A DNA stretch of 64,000 bases, from assembly GCF_015354335.1 (NCBI RefSeq), contig NZ_JADKYR010000003.1, positions 62,001-126,000 on the forward strand. The letters are read 5' to 3'. The stretch is from Methylophilus sp. 13 (GTDB lineage Bacteria > Pseudomonadota > Gammaproteobacteria > Burkholderiales > Methylophilaceae). Shown in pieces: positions 25,170 through 35,581 of this stretch (positions within the stretch are counted from its first letter, which is position 1; every line of letters starts with the position of its first letter). The notes under the pieces are model-generated. The model searched no databases. It saw only the letters and a program-made list of their open reading frames with translations, and was not told the origin of the DNA. The position numbers were made by a program, and so were the translations under genes.

Positions 25170-26441
25170 TCAACCGTTAAAACGTTTAAAAATGACAGAT
25201 GCATTAACCCCGCCAAATCCAAACCCATTCGAAAGGGCATATTCAAGATGTCGATGAATGGGAGCTTGTGTCGTAATCGCCAGCCCAGTTGCCCGCGCAT
25301 CTGGCGCGTACAAATTGATTGTGGGTGGGCAACACTGCGCTTCAATTGCTTTAATGGTAAAAATGGCTTCTAGACCGCCCGCTGCGCCCAGCAAATGTCC
25401 AGTGGAAGACTTTGTGGCACTGATCACAGGTTGGGCATGACGCTGACCAAACACAGTTCTGATGGCTGCCAGTTCACTTGCATCTCCCATGGGGGTAGAC
25501 GTGGCATGCGCATTGATATGGTCAACGGCCTCGGGAGATATGTGTGCTTGATTAAGGGCAATCATCATGGCCCTGGCAGCACCGGAACCCTCCTCGGGGC
25601 TGGAGGTGATATGGTAGGCGTCAGAAGTGGTTCCATATCCCACTAATTCAGCAAGCGGTTTTGCACCTCTCGCCATGGCGTGTTCATAGGACTCAATCAC
25701 CAAAATACCAGCCCCCTCTGCCATCACAAACCCATCACGATGTGTGTCAAACGGTCTTGAGGCTAACTCAGGGCTTGCCGCGTATCTTGTACTCAGTGCT
25801 TTTGCGGCTGCAAACCCGCCGAGGCTGACTTTATCAATACAAGCTTCTGTCCCCCCACAGATTGCGATATCGGCTTCATTGGCATGAATCATCCTGGCCG
25901 CATCGCCAATCGCTTGTACGCCTGCTGCACAGGCGGTAACCGGAGCACCGAGTGGTCCTTGGAATTGGTGTTTAAGTGCTATCTGCGCAGCCGCCAAATT
26001 GACCAAAAACGATGGAATCGTAAATGGCGAGAGCTTACCCACACCCACTGCTTCGCCTGTGCGGACTGCATGTGCAATGGCTGGGAAACCACCCACCCCT
26101 GAAGCGACAATCGTGGCAGTGCGTTGTTTTTGAATCTCAGTCATCGGTAGCCACTGGGCTTGCTGAATGGCCTCGTTAGCGGCAATCAGAGCAAATTGAA
26201 TAAATCTGTCAGAGCGTCTTAACTCTTTTGCATCGAGATATTCAGACAAATTGAGCCCCATGCTCGGATCAAGTTCTGATGGCTTAACCCAACCGGCGAT
26301 GTTGACTGGACTGCCTTCTGCCAACGCATCAGGGAGCGCAGAGATCCCAGACTTTCCCTCCAACAAATGTTTCCATGCCAAGTCAACGCCTGTTCCAAGC
26401 GGACTGACTGCGCCCATCCCAGTAATCACAATACGTTTCAT
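25170..26441 (-). CDS. fabF: Beta-ketoacyl-ACP synthase II (FabF-like), stand-alone copy
   Basis: The 423-aa thiolase-fold enzyme has the complete Cys-His-His triad: TACAAG (about Cys170), NAHATSTPMGD and KSSTGHLLGAAGG. The C-terminal NGFGFGGVN gate motif is present. The family condenses malonyl-ACP with acyl-ACP in fatty-acid elongation. Housekeeping fabF usually lies next to acpP, fabG and fabD; none is here. Instead it sits 19 bp after an MFS exporter gene in a TetR-controlled operon, suggesting a special role such as a drug-insensitive duplicate or a step in making a specialised lipid. A CAGGGAAA site precedes the start. Confidence 0.92.
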   Translation of the reverse strand: MKRIVITGMGAVSPLGTGVDLAWKHLLEGKSGISALPDALAEGSPVNIAGWVKPSELDPSMGLNLSEYLDAKELRRSDRFIQFALIAANEAIQQAQWLPMTEIQKQRTATIVASGVGGFPAIAHAVRTGEAVGVGKLSPFTIPSFLVNLAAAQIALKHQFQGPLGAPVTACAAGVQAIGDAARMIHANEADIAICGGTEACIDKVSLGGFAAAKALSTRYAASPELASRPFDTHRDGFVMAEGAGILVIESYEHAMARGAKPLAELVGYGTTSDAYHITSSPEEGSGAARAMMIALNQAHISPEAVDHINAHATSTPMGDASELAAIRTVFGQRHAQPVISATKSSTGHLLGAAGGLEAIFTIKAIEAQCCPPTINLYAPDARATGLAITTQAPIHRHLEYALSNGFGFGGVNASVIFKRFNG

Positions 26442-26460
26442 CATAAATTTCCCTGAAGAC

Positions 26461-27876
26461 CTATTGAGTTAAATTGGTAAGTTGTTTTGGGTGGGTATTG
26501 ATCGGGATACATAACATGGCCGTGATGAGCGCCAATGCAATATGTATGCTGTACGTTGGGATAAAGTCACCCGGCTTGAGCAGTGCTTTACCAAGGAATA
26601 ACACGGTGATAGACACACCTATCACCGTGCCAATTTGGCGGGCAGCGTGATTGATGGCAGAACCAACGGCATAGTCTTTTTGCGGCAAACCAAACATGGC
26701 GGCAGCGGATAAAGAGGGCATGACCAAGCCGACAGAAATGCCGCTTAATAGTAAACCCGGTAGCCATGTAGCCAGATAATTAGGGGTGGTATCGGGGACC
26801 ATTAAAAACCACAGTCCACTGAGGGCGTAGGTCATGGTGCCTGTGATAAGCAAAGGGCGATGCCCCACTTTGGAGGCTATTTTCCCTGCAACCAATGCGG
26901 TAGGAACAACCATCAGTGGCCCTGGCATGACAGACGCACCGGCTAAGGACTGGTTTAAATGCCATATATTCTTCATCCAAAAAAAGAATGAAAAAAACAT
27001 GATGGAAAACGCAATCCCGAAGGTGATGCCTGCCAGGTTTGCAAATAAAAAGGTTTTGTTTTTAAACAGGCTGAGGTCAAACAATGGTTCTGGGTAAAAC
27101 TTCGCCCAAGGAATATAACTTGCCAGCAACACCCAACCTAATATCAGAATGGCTGTTAACTCATAGGGATTCCAACTAGGCGACTTCATCTCAACAATCG
27201 CAAACGCAATTGCTCCGACACCGACGACCAACTGCAACATGCCGACGAGATCAAGCCGCATATGCGCTCTTGGCTGAACCGACTCATGCAATACAGCTAA
27301 GCTTTGCCATATGCAAAATAATCCAATCGGGATGTTGATAAAAAATGCCCACTGCCAGCCGCCTACATCAATAATCCAGGAACCAATCCCCGGACCTAAT
27401 GCCGCGGCCAAAGCACCAACAGCGCCCCAAGCACCCATGATGACTGACCGCCTCTCGCGAGGAAACGCCTCCAATACCAGCGCCAATGCAGAGGGGGTCA
27501 GCAGACAAGCACCGATAGATTGAAAAACTCTGGCGACAATAAGCCATGAGACACTAGGGGCGGCACCGCATGCAAATGAGGCACTGATAAATAACAAGGT
27601 GCCTAATGTGAATATTTTTTTACGCCCAAATTTATCTGCAATACCACCCGCCGGGATCAGCATGGCAGCATAGACAATAGAGTAGCCGCTCATCGCCCAG
27701 GATAGATCAGCGGCAGTAGAGTCCGGAAAGCTACTGAGAATATTATTGAACCCAGCATACAGAATCGTCATATCCAGGGAGGACATAAAAATCGCAATAC
27801 TGGCGATTGCGAATACCCGCCAAGCTGCCGGGATTGCTTTATTTGCAGACACTAACTGCTGTATGTTTGAGTTCAT
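26461..27876 (-). CDS. MFS drug-exporter family transporter (DHA2/EmrB type)
   Basis: A 471-aa inner-membrane protein with about 14 hydrophobic segments. Motif A appears as GGIADKFGRKKIF, and the antiporter motif C as GPGIGSWI after GAVGALAAAL. The N-terminal SSLDMTIL is typical of the EmrB/QacA group, which exports drugs with protons. It is in an operon with an SDR, two hydrolases and a KAS-II gene under probable TetR control, consistent with resistance or secretion of a lipid-like or antibiotic compound. Confidence 0.9.
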   Translation of the reverse strand: MNSNIQQLVSANKAIPAAWRVFAIASIAIFMSSLDMTILYAGFNNILSSFPDSTAADLSWAMSGYSIVYAAMLIPAGGIADKFGRKKIFTLGTLLFISASFACGAAPSVSWLIVARVFQSIGACLLTPSALALVLEAFPRERRSVIMGAWGAVGALAAALGPGIGSWIIDVGGWQWAFFINIPIGLFCIWQSLAVLHESVQPRAHMRLDLVGMLQLVVGVGAIAFAIVEMKSPSWNPYELTAILILGWVLLASYIPWAKFYPEPLFDLSLFKNKTFLFANLAGITFGIAFSIMFFSFFFWMKNIWHLNQSLAGASVMPGPLMVVPTALVAGKIASKVGHRPLLITGTMTYALSGLWFLMVPDTTPNYLATWLPGLLLSGISVGLVMPSLSAAAMFGLPQKDYAVGSAINHAARQIGTVIGVSITVLFLGKALLKPGDFIPTYSIHIALALITAMLCIPINTHPKQLTNLTQ

Positions 27877-27951
27877 GACATTCTCTGATTTGACTTAGGC
27901 GTATTAGTAATACTGGCCACAACGCCTTGATTCGTTGCGGCCAGTGTTCGC

Positions 27952-28857
27952 TTAGTGACTCAGAAAGAACTCAGCTGTGTTTACAAACGAATCATGGTAC
28001 TGAAAAATCGAACCGTGATTGGAGTCTGGATATAACAGCAATTGCGCATTTTTAAGCTGCTTATATAGGGTAATCGAACCCTCGGTTGGTAACATGGTGT
28101 CATTGCTACCCGTCACCACCAAAACCGGTTGTTGAATGGCTTTTAACGTTTTGAATTCAGGATCAGGTGTGCTCGTCCATACAATTAAGGCCTTGCCATG
28201 TGCATCTGCAATCTCCTTACCACTTTCAGGGTCACGCCCTTCTTTTCTGGCATAGACGCGAGACAAAAATGCAGCGGCGGCTTGCTTCCCTGCTTCACTT
28301 TGCGAGAAGAACAAATAGTCGCGTGGATCTGGCGCATTGGCTCTGGAAAAGGCCTCACCCAACACTTTCATCAGATGATTGCCACCGCCTTGATGGGTAG
28401 TCCCGGCGAGAATCACTTTTCGAACCAGTTCTGGATGTTGCGCAGCAAGTTCTTGAGCAACAAACCCACCCATCGAAAACCCCAACACATCCACTTGCTT
28501 ATAGCCCAGCGCTTGAATAAACGCATAAGCATCTGTGGTCATTTGTGCGATGTTGTCGGCAACCACTCCATTCGTAGCACCAACGCCTCTGTTATTGAAT
28601 ACAACCACTGGACGATTCTTGGCCAAGGCATTCACTACTGCCGGATCCCAGGCATCCATATTGCCAGTGAAGTGCTGAAGGAGCACTAATGGAGTACCTG
28701 ATTGAGGGCCTAAAATGCGGTAAGAGAATTTAATGCCATTCGATTCGACAAATTTTGTGGCCGCTGTCTCCAGTTTATCCGCAGCCAAGGCCGTGCCTGA
28801 CTCTATGATGGATAAGGTAGTGGCGATGAGTAACAATGATCTTAAAATTTTATTCAC
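27952..28857 (-). CDS. Exported alpha/beta hydrolase
   Basis: The protein is about 301 aa from GTG at 28857, chosen because CAGGAG lies 6 nt upstream and the result starts with a clean signal peptide (NKILRSLLLIATTLSIIES, cut near ALAADK). The catalytic Ser is in GFSMGG, Asp in TGSNDTML and His in SNHGSIF. An upstream in-frame TTG would add seven non-signal residues. It is expected in the periplasm. It lies 48 bp after the SDR gene in the TetR-controlled operon. Confidence 0.87.
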   Translation of the reverse strand: MNKILRSLLLIATTLSIIESGTALAADKLETAATKFVESNGIKFSYRILGPQSGTPLVLLQHFTGNMDAWDPAVVNALAKNRPVVVFNNRGVGATNGVVADNIAQMTTDAYAFIQALGYKQVDVLGFSMGGFVAQELAAQHPELVRKVILAGTTHQGGGNHLMKVLGEAFSRANAPDPRDYLFFSQSEAGKQAAAAFLSRVYARKEGRDPESGKEIADAHGKALIVWTSTPDPEFKTLKAIQQPVLVVTGSNDTMLPTEGSITLYKQLKNAQLLLYPDSNHGSIFQYHDSFVNTAEFFLSH

Positions 28858-28905
28858 GAATATCTCCTGTTCAGTCAAATGGATGATTGGGTTCTTAGGT
28901 GGTGA

Positions 28906-29703
28906 TTAGCTCAGGTAACGATTCGCTGGTTTAGCTAATGACAAATGCGGCCCCAATGCTTTTCTTGCCGCATCAAATGCTTGCCAATCCTCAATATTTG
29001 GCAAGGATGGAATAGTGATCACCTCGCCCAAATCAAATCCTCTAAGGGCGGCATCTACCAGATCATCAGTTTTCATCACCATTTCAGGCGGCAAGTGACT
29101 TGCTGGCATATTCACTTTGTCCAGGAACGGCGTATCGGTCGCGCCTGGCAACACCACCTGAATGCGAACCCCTTTGTCACCAAGTTCATGCTGCATGGAT
29201 TGGCTAAACATCACCACATAAGACTTAGTTGCGTTGTAAACGCCATTGAACATTTCAGGAATATAGGCAAGCACTGAGGCAACATTGATGATGGCACCTT
29301 TGCCTTCAGCAAAAAATCGTTTGGCTGCTGCGCCGGAGAGTCGTGTGAGCGCGGTGATATTCAATTGAATCATGGTCTCCATCGCATCCATATCAGACTC
29401 AACCAACGTCGTAGACGCACCACCGCCTGCGTTATTCACCAGCAGGGTAATACTGCTATCTTCGCGTAAGCGTGTTTCGACTTTTAATAAATCAGTCTTG
29501 AGGGTCAGGTCGGCTGGCATGATTTCTACCTGACTTCCAGATGTGCTCTTAATCCCATCTGCTACTTTTTGCAGCTTTTCTTGATCACGTGCCACCAAAA
29601 TCAAGTCATAACCTCGCTTTGCTAGTCGGTCTGCATACACAGCCCCAATCCCAGTTGATGCACCTGTGATCAATGCTGTCCCAAGTTTATTCACTGCATT
29701 CAT
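28906..29703 (-). CDS. Short-chain dehydrogenase/reductase
   Basis: The 265-aa SDR has the TGASTGIG cofactor motif, NNAGGG, catalytic Ser in NVASVLAYIPE and the YNATK (YxxxK) motif. It probably uses NADP(H), given the Arg in LVARD. GAGGTAGAAAA precedes ATG. It is the first gene of the operon divergent from the TetR regulator. The substrate is unknown; ketone or aldehyde reduction is the family norm. Confidence 0.9.
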   Translation of the reverse strand: MNAVNKLGTALITGASTGIGAVYADRLAKRGYDLILVARDQEKLQKVADGIKSTSGSQVEIMPADLTLKTDLLKVETRLREDSSITLLVNNAGGGASTTLVESDMDAMETMIQLNITALTRLSGAAAKRFFAEGKGAIINVASVLAYIPEMFNGVYNATKSYVVMFSQSMQHELGDKGVRIQVVLPGATDTPFLDKVNMPASHLPPEMVMKTDDLVDAALRGFDLGEVITIPSLPNIEDWQAFDAARKALGPHLSLAKPANRYLS

Positions 29704-29742
29704 TTTTCTACCTCTTTACGGTTTAACAGTTATGTATATAAA

Positions 29743-29754
29743 TACCAATCGGTA
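29743..29754. promoter_or_regulatory. Candidate TetR operator 1 in the divergent promoter
   Basis: TACCAATCGGTA is a near-perfect palindrome about 40 bp upstream of the SDR start, matching a related site 56 bp away (29799-29810). Confidence 0.55.
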
Positions 29755-29798
29755 CATAAATACTATGCAACAAAATTTGCTCTGTCAACATTTTTTTG

Positions 29799-29810
29799 TA
29801 ACAATTGGTA
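29799..29810. promoter_or_regulatory. Candidate TetR operator 2, near the regulator start
   Basis: TAACAATTGGTA resembles the 29743 site (TACCAATCGGTA), sharing CAAT-GGTA and the symmetry. It lies 28 bp before the chosen TetR start, so autoregulation is likely. Confidence 0.5.
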
Positions 29811-29837
29811 TAAATTACTTAAGTGAAGAAAATTGAG

Positions 29838-30446
29838 ATGACTGAAGAGTTAAAAAAGACACGAGGTCGCCCCAAAATGTTTGATAACGAGGTGATCCTG
29901 GACAAGGCTTTGAAAGTGTTTTGGGAAAGGGGCTATGAAGGCGCCTCAATGGCCGAGTTAACCTCCACGCTTGGTGTGAATAAGCCAAGTTTATATGCTG
30001 CGTTTGGCAATAAGGAAGAATTGTTTAGGCAAGCACTTTCTAAGTATGTCTCCGGTCCAGCTTCATTTGTGAGGATGGTGATGAAAGAGCCAACAGCGCG
30101 CAAAGTCGCAGAAAAGTTTTTATTAAGTAGCGCGGAGTTTCTAACTAGTGAAGCACATCCCAAGGGATGCATGATCGTGCAAGGCGCCCTTTCATGCGGT
30201 GAAGGCGCACTGATCATCAAAGAGCAGCTTATTCAGTATAGAAAACATTATGAAGGCTTGTTGACTGAGCGATTTGAGTTGGCACAACTGGAAGGTGATT
30301 TATCGCCTGACGTAAATGCCGTTGATTTATCTAAATATTTAGCTACTCTACATCAAGGGATGTCAGTGCAAGCGGTCAATGGCGCCACTCAAGAAGAACT
30401 CAAAAGGATGGTTAATGTAGCGATGTTGAATTGGCCGAGCAAATAA
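29838..30446 (+). CDS. TetR/AcrR-family transcriptional regulator
   Basis: The roughly 202-aa repressor has an N-terminal HTH (ILDKALKVFWERGYEGASMA, then LGVNKPSLYAAFGNKEELF) and a C-terminal helical ligand domain with PKGCMIVQGALSCGEG. The usual start would be ATG at 29838; GTG at 29823 is possible. It is divergent from the SDR operon, and two palindromes in the gap fit its binding sites. Repressors of this subgroup often control oxidoreductases and exporters responding to reactive or lipophilic compounds. Confidence 0.92.
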   Translation: MTEELKKTRGRPKMFDNEVILDKALKVFWERGYEGASMAELTSTLGVNKPSLYAAFGNKEELFRQALSKYVSGPASFVRMVMKEPTARKVAEKFLLSSAEFLTSEAHPKGCMIVQGALSCGEGALIIKEQLIQYRKHYEGLLTERFELAQLEGDLSPDVNAVDLSKYLATLHQGMSVQAVNGATQEELKRMVNVAMLNWPSK

Positions 30447-30528
30447 GGGTATCTACGCCCAATTATCAAAGTTTACACATCGAAAATACAATGCTCTGCT
30501 AAAAAACTACTCACTAGGACGAGCTAGT

Positions 30529-30738
30529 ATGCTTGTTCATGATTCTCACTCCATGGGCATGCTAGCATTACCTCAAACAATTGCCTCTGGACTTGCCGTA
30601 CTAGCCGATCTCATCATTCAAGCGATGGAATGTCTGAAGCGATGTGGTGCCTTCACCACTGAGGAGCTGTCAAACGCATGGCTCGTTGCAATCGAACTTC
30701 ATGTTTTGTCTAGACGCTTTGCACTAATGGTTGAGTAG
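30529..30738 (+). CDS. Small hypothetical protein
   Basis: A 69-aa frame (starts MLVHDSHSMGMLAL) with AGGACGAG about 7 nt before ATG and a hydrophobic helix around residues 12-32. No family recognised. It is 80 bp after the TetR gene on the same strand. It may be real because of the ribosome-binding site, but support is thin. Confidence 0.4.
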   Translation: MLVHDSHSMGMLALPQTIASGLAVLADLIIQAMECLKRCGAFTTEELSNAWLVAIELHVLSRRFALMVE

Positions 30739-30911
30739 CAATTAATGAGTTGTACGGCGCCAGCGGCTTACAAATATCGTTGGCAATTTAACTCCAGATA
30801 TCTCGCCTTTTATCGCTGAACGATAAAGTTTAACAAAGTGGCTTTGCAGAATAGGTGCGATTGAAATGTCATATTGCCAGATGGACGCATAAAAACTCAC
30901 TCTAAAGCTTT

Positions 30912-31880
30912 TTATCCAGCTATAGATTCAGAAATCAAATTGTCTAGATTCTTAATCGCATCTCTCATAAAAAGAGCTGCGTATTTATTCTTATCATCAT
31001 CAATTTCATTCCTTATTGGATGCCACACTCCTTGAAAATCTTGGCGAGACTCAAAATCTAAGAAATAGCTAACATCATGCCATCCCGGAGAAAACAAACC
31101 TAAGTCAAAGGCGATAGGCATACTCGGATAGCCACGCCATGTAAACCATTGTGTGACTGGTTGCTGAGAGATCGCGACGGTAATATCCCATCGATGTTGT
31201 TGTGTCCATTGTTTCTTATCAAAGCATAATGAGATAAATCCCAAAGATTTTGGTAAGGGTTTAGAAAATACAATAGCCCTTAGATCTTTTTCGATTTTTA
31301 CAAGGGTAAAGCCAATATCGCTTAGTAGGCTAGCTAACAACTTAGTAAAGTCTTTTTTTGTAAGCACGAAAGGGACTTTGAAAAAGTCAGGAACCTTAGC
31401 TTTTAGCTGACTAATATCTTGAGTAATTTGAAGCTTGATACTCTCTTTGATACTTCTTTTTAATTCCAAAGTTGGATCTTGTCCGCCATACCAGAGAGGT
31501 GTTAAAGCCATAAATGACGGTTGAATATCAAAACCTTGGTTATCTATCACCCACTTTCCCAGTTTATTTTGCTCTTCAAGCCAGTCCAGATAAATTGAAC
31601 GATATCCATTCATGCTGGAAGATCTGGTACGCATAAGCCAGTATGTGTTGGTAAAAGACTCTTTGATGTTTTCTATCAAGTATTTTTTTGCTGGGATTAA
31701 ACCCGGTTCTGACGGCTCTAGCTTTGCAAGTATTCTGAAATAATATTCATCCACAGTGAAGCCATCATTAAGCATGCCATCCCAAATTTGTTCAAAGTGC
31801 TCTGCAGCTGTAAATAAGGCATTCAGCAGTTCAGGGGCAAGTTTCTGTCTACTAGTATCACTCTCGTGAATCATGATCAT
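30912..31880 (-). CDS. Hypothetical protein, 322 aa
   Basis: I do not recognise this soluble protein. It has no signal peptide or membrane segment. The N-terminus (ELLNALFTAAEHFEQIWDGM) is helical; the C-terminal third is rich in Trp, Phe and Asp (WRGYPSMPIAFDLGLFSPGW). It is visibly more AT-rich than groESL next to it and stands alone, divergent from groESL. It may be an acquired gene. An immunity-like or regulatory role is only a guess. Confidence 0.7.
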   Translation of the reverse strand: MIMIHESDTSRQKLAPELLNALFTAAEHFEQIWDGMLNDGFTVDEYYFRILAKLEPSEPGLIPAKKYLIENIKESFTNTYWLMRTRSSSMNGYRSIYLDWLEEQNKLGKWVIDNQGFDIQPSFMALTPLWYGGQDPTLELKRSIKESIKLQITQDISQLKAKVPDFFKVPFVLTKKDFTKLLASLLSDIGFTLVKIEKDLRAIVFSKPLPKSLGFISLCFDKKQWTQQHRWDITVAISQQPVTQWFTWRGYPSMPIAFDLGLFSPGWHDVSYFLDFESRQDFQGVWHPIRNEIDDDKNKYAALFMRDAIKNLDNLISESIAG

Positions 31881-32041
31881 ATTGTACTTTATGAACTACC
31901 CACGTTTTTGAAATGCTATTTCACGTCTATCGGAGATAGCAACTTATTGATTAATATGAAATGACACTCTAGATTTGAATTGCAAAAATCTCAAGTTGAA
32001 TTACAAACGACAAAAACCCATAAAATTTTTATGTATTAGCC

Positions 32042-32069
32042 CTTGAAATCAAAAAATCCCGCCCCAAAT
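32042..32069 (+). promoter_or_regulatory. Sigma-32 (heat-shock) promoter of groESL
   Basis: CTTGAAA at 32042-32048, a 13-nt spacer, and CCCCAAAT at 32062-32069 match the RpoH promoter consensus (CTTGAAA, 11-16 nt, CCCCATnT) with one mismatch in the -10 element. Confidence 0.8.
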
Positions 32070-32095
32070 TAGCAATCAAGGTGCGCGAGTGCTAA
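32069..32095. promoter_or_regulatory. CIRCE operator (HrcA site)
   Basis: TTAGCAATC-N9-GAGTGCTAA matches the CIRCE consensus TTAGCACTC-N9-GAGTGCTAA with one mismatch. It directly follows the sigma-32 -10 element, so HrcA bound here would block transcription start. Dual heat-shock control of groESL is therefore likely. Confidence 0.88.
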
Positions 32096-32170
32096 AATGC
32101 GTACCGCTTTGATTGTTTTAGTTTTAACGTTATCCCTATAACACTTTAGGAAAACTCCAAGGAGAATCTC

Positions 32171-32458
32171 ATGAACATTCGTCCGTTGCACGACCGTGTA
32201 ATTGTTAAACGCGCTGCTGAAGAGCGCACTACTGCTTCTGGCATTGTGATCCCTGACAGTGCAACAGAGAAACCAGACCAAGGTGTGGTTCAAGCAGTTG
32301 GCAATGGCAAAAAAGATGACAACGGCAAGGCTATCGCTTTGGACGTGAAAGTCGGCGACAAAGTATTGTTCGGCAAATACTCCGGCCAAACAGTGAAAGT
32401 CAACGGCGAAGAGCTGTTGGTGATGCGCGAAGAAGACATTATGGCGATTGTTGAGTAA
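32171..32458 (+). CDS. groS: Co-chaperonin GroES
   Basis: The 95-aa protein matches GroES throughout ([20 protein letters not shown] at the start; the mobile loop region [36 protein letters not shown] at the end). It caps the GroEL ring in ATP-driven protein folding in the cytosol. AAGGAG precedes ATG. It is co-transcribed with groEL (46-bp gap) from the sigma-32/CIRCE promoter. Confidence 0.98.
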   Translation: MNIRPLHDRVIVKRAAEERTTASGIVIPDSATEKPDQGVVQAVGNGKKDDNGKAIALDVKVGDKVLFGKYSGQTVKVNGEELLVMREEDIMAIVE

Positions 32459-32504
32459 TCACTCGTAACTCAATCCCACACATTTGTAATTTAGGAGAAT
32501 TTAA

Positions 32505-34145
<1,641 letters not shown>

Positions 34146-34278
34146 TTTTTGCATTTAAGCAGTTCAGTGATACTGCGTTGCTTATCCTTGTCGTACTTGT
34201 TGTACTGCCTACGGATAGCTGGTTTGTTACACTTTTCTGCTTAACGCAAAAACGCTCTAAGTACCATCAAAAAAAACA

Positions 34279-34302
34279 AAACCCGCTTCGGCGGGTTTTT
34301 TA
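34279..34302 (+). terminator. Rho-independent terminator after groESL
   Basis: AACCCGC/GCGGGTT stem with a TTCG loop followed by a T-run. The remaining 314-bp gap (34146-34459) shows no gene. Confidence 0.9.
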
Positions 34303-34459
34303 TCTTCAATAGACAGGAGATTCACTACAAAAAACCTCGCTACGTATTCATAGTATTAATAACTCCATGAAGGTATGATTAGATTGATTTAAATGAGCGA
34401 CTAATCGCAATTACAAATAGAACGTTATTGACACGTTTACTGAGATTGCAAAGAGATAT

Positions 34460-35581
34460 ATGACAGATACGCAAAAAACACACTTAGAGCATATTCAAAT
34501 TAGGGGTTTTAAATCTATTCAATCTCTAAACCTTGAAATGAAACCGATTAACATCCTAATTGGTGCAAACGGCTCTGGCAAATCAAACTTCATTTCCCTC
34601 TTTACTTTTCTAAGAAATTTATCTGAAGGAAAACTTCAGACCTATGTCGAAAAAAACGGATTTGCAAATGCATTTTTTCATTTTGGGCCAAGAGTTACGC
34701 CCTTCATAGAAATAAATATTGATGTTGGTTTTAATGGCTATCATGTGCAATTTTCTCACGGTCCAGATGATGACTCTCTAGTATTTGAGAATGAATATTG
34801 TACGATTAAAAGCTCCAATAGGCCGTGGACTGTCAAAGGTAAAAAAGGAGAAAGCGGACTACTTCCAGATGGAGAGGCTGCCAGTAGATACGTAAGGAAG
34901 TACACAAGAGAATACTTAGAAGAGTGCCGTGTTTATCACTTTCATGATACTAGCTCGACCGCCGGCTTTAAACAGGCTTGCAATCTGACAGATTCGGACT
35001 ATTTATTCTCTAATGCCAGCAATATTGCTGCGTTCCTATACCGGCTCAAATCAAGTACAGATAGCATCTTTATCAAAGCTTATCAGGACATTATTGACGC
35101 CATTAAAACAGTAGCTCCATATTTCCATGATTTCTACCTTGAGCCAAGGGGGGAGAGTACTGATGAAAAAGTTCTGCTCAAGTGGCTTCATCGGGACCAT
35201 TCAGAACCTTTCTCAGCGAATCAACTATCAGATGGCACTGCTCGTTTTATTTGTATGGCGACACTTTTTTTGCAACCTATTGCACTTCGTCCAAAGTCTA
35301 TTGTTTTAGATGAACCTGAGCTAGGACTACATCCCGCAGCCTTAGAAGTACTGGCAGAACTCGTAAAAGTTGCATCCAAAGCAAACCAAGTCATATGTTC
35401 AACACAATCAGTAACTTTCGCAAACCAGTTTGACGCAGAAGACTTCATTGTAGTTGATCAAGAAAAAGGAGCATCAAAATTTAGGAGAGTTGAGGAAAAA
35501 GAATTAAAAGATTGGCTTGAAGATTACTCTATGGGTGATATTTGGACCAAAAACCTCATTGGAGGTCGTCCAGAATGGTAA
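34460..35581 (+). CDS. AAA/ABC-type ATPase (AAA_21, RecF/OLD-like), probable defence ATPase
   Basis: The 373-aa ATPase has Walker A GANGSGKS (residues 35-42) after the RecF-like start IQIRGFKSIQSLNLEMKPIN, an LSDGT signature near 255, and Walker B with D-loop VLDEPELGLHP near 282. The coiled-coil arm is short, as in AAA_21 proteins. Its stop overlaps the start of a DUF4276 gene by 7 bases. ATPase plus TOPRIM-type partners occur in OLD, PARIS and AbiL-like anti-phage systems; that role is inferred. AAAGAG precedes ATG. The gene is AT-rich and sits between core genes groEL and fklB, suggesting acquisition. Confidence 0.88.
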   Translation: MTDTQKTHLEHIQIRGFKSIQSLNLEMKPINILIGANGSGKSNFISLFTFLRNLSEGKLQTYVEKNGFANAFFHFGPRVTPFIEINIDVGFNGYHVQFSHGPDDDSLVFENEYCTIKSSNRPWTVKGKKGESGLLPDGEAASRYVRKYTREYLEECRVYHFHDTSSTAGFKQACNLTDSDYLFSNASNIAAFLYRLKSSTDSIFIKAYQDIIDAIKTVAPYFHDFYLEPRGESTDEKVLLKWLHRDHSEPFSANQLSDGTARFICMATLFLQPIALRPKSIVLDEPELGLHPAALEVLAELVKVASKANQVICSTQSVTFANQFDAEDFIVVDQEKGASKFRRVEEKELKDWLEDYSMGDIWTKNLIGGRPEW

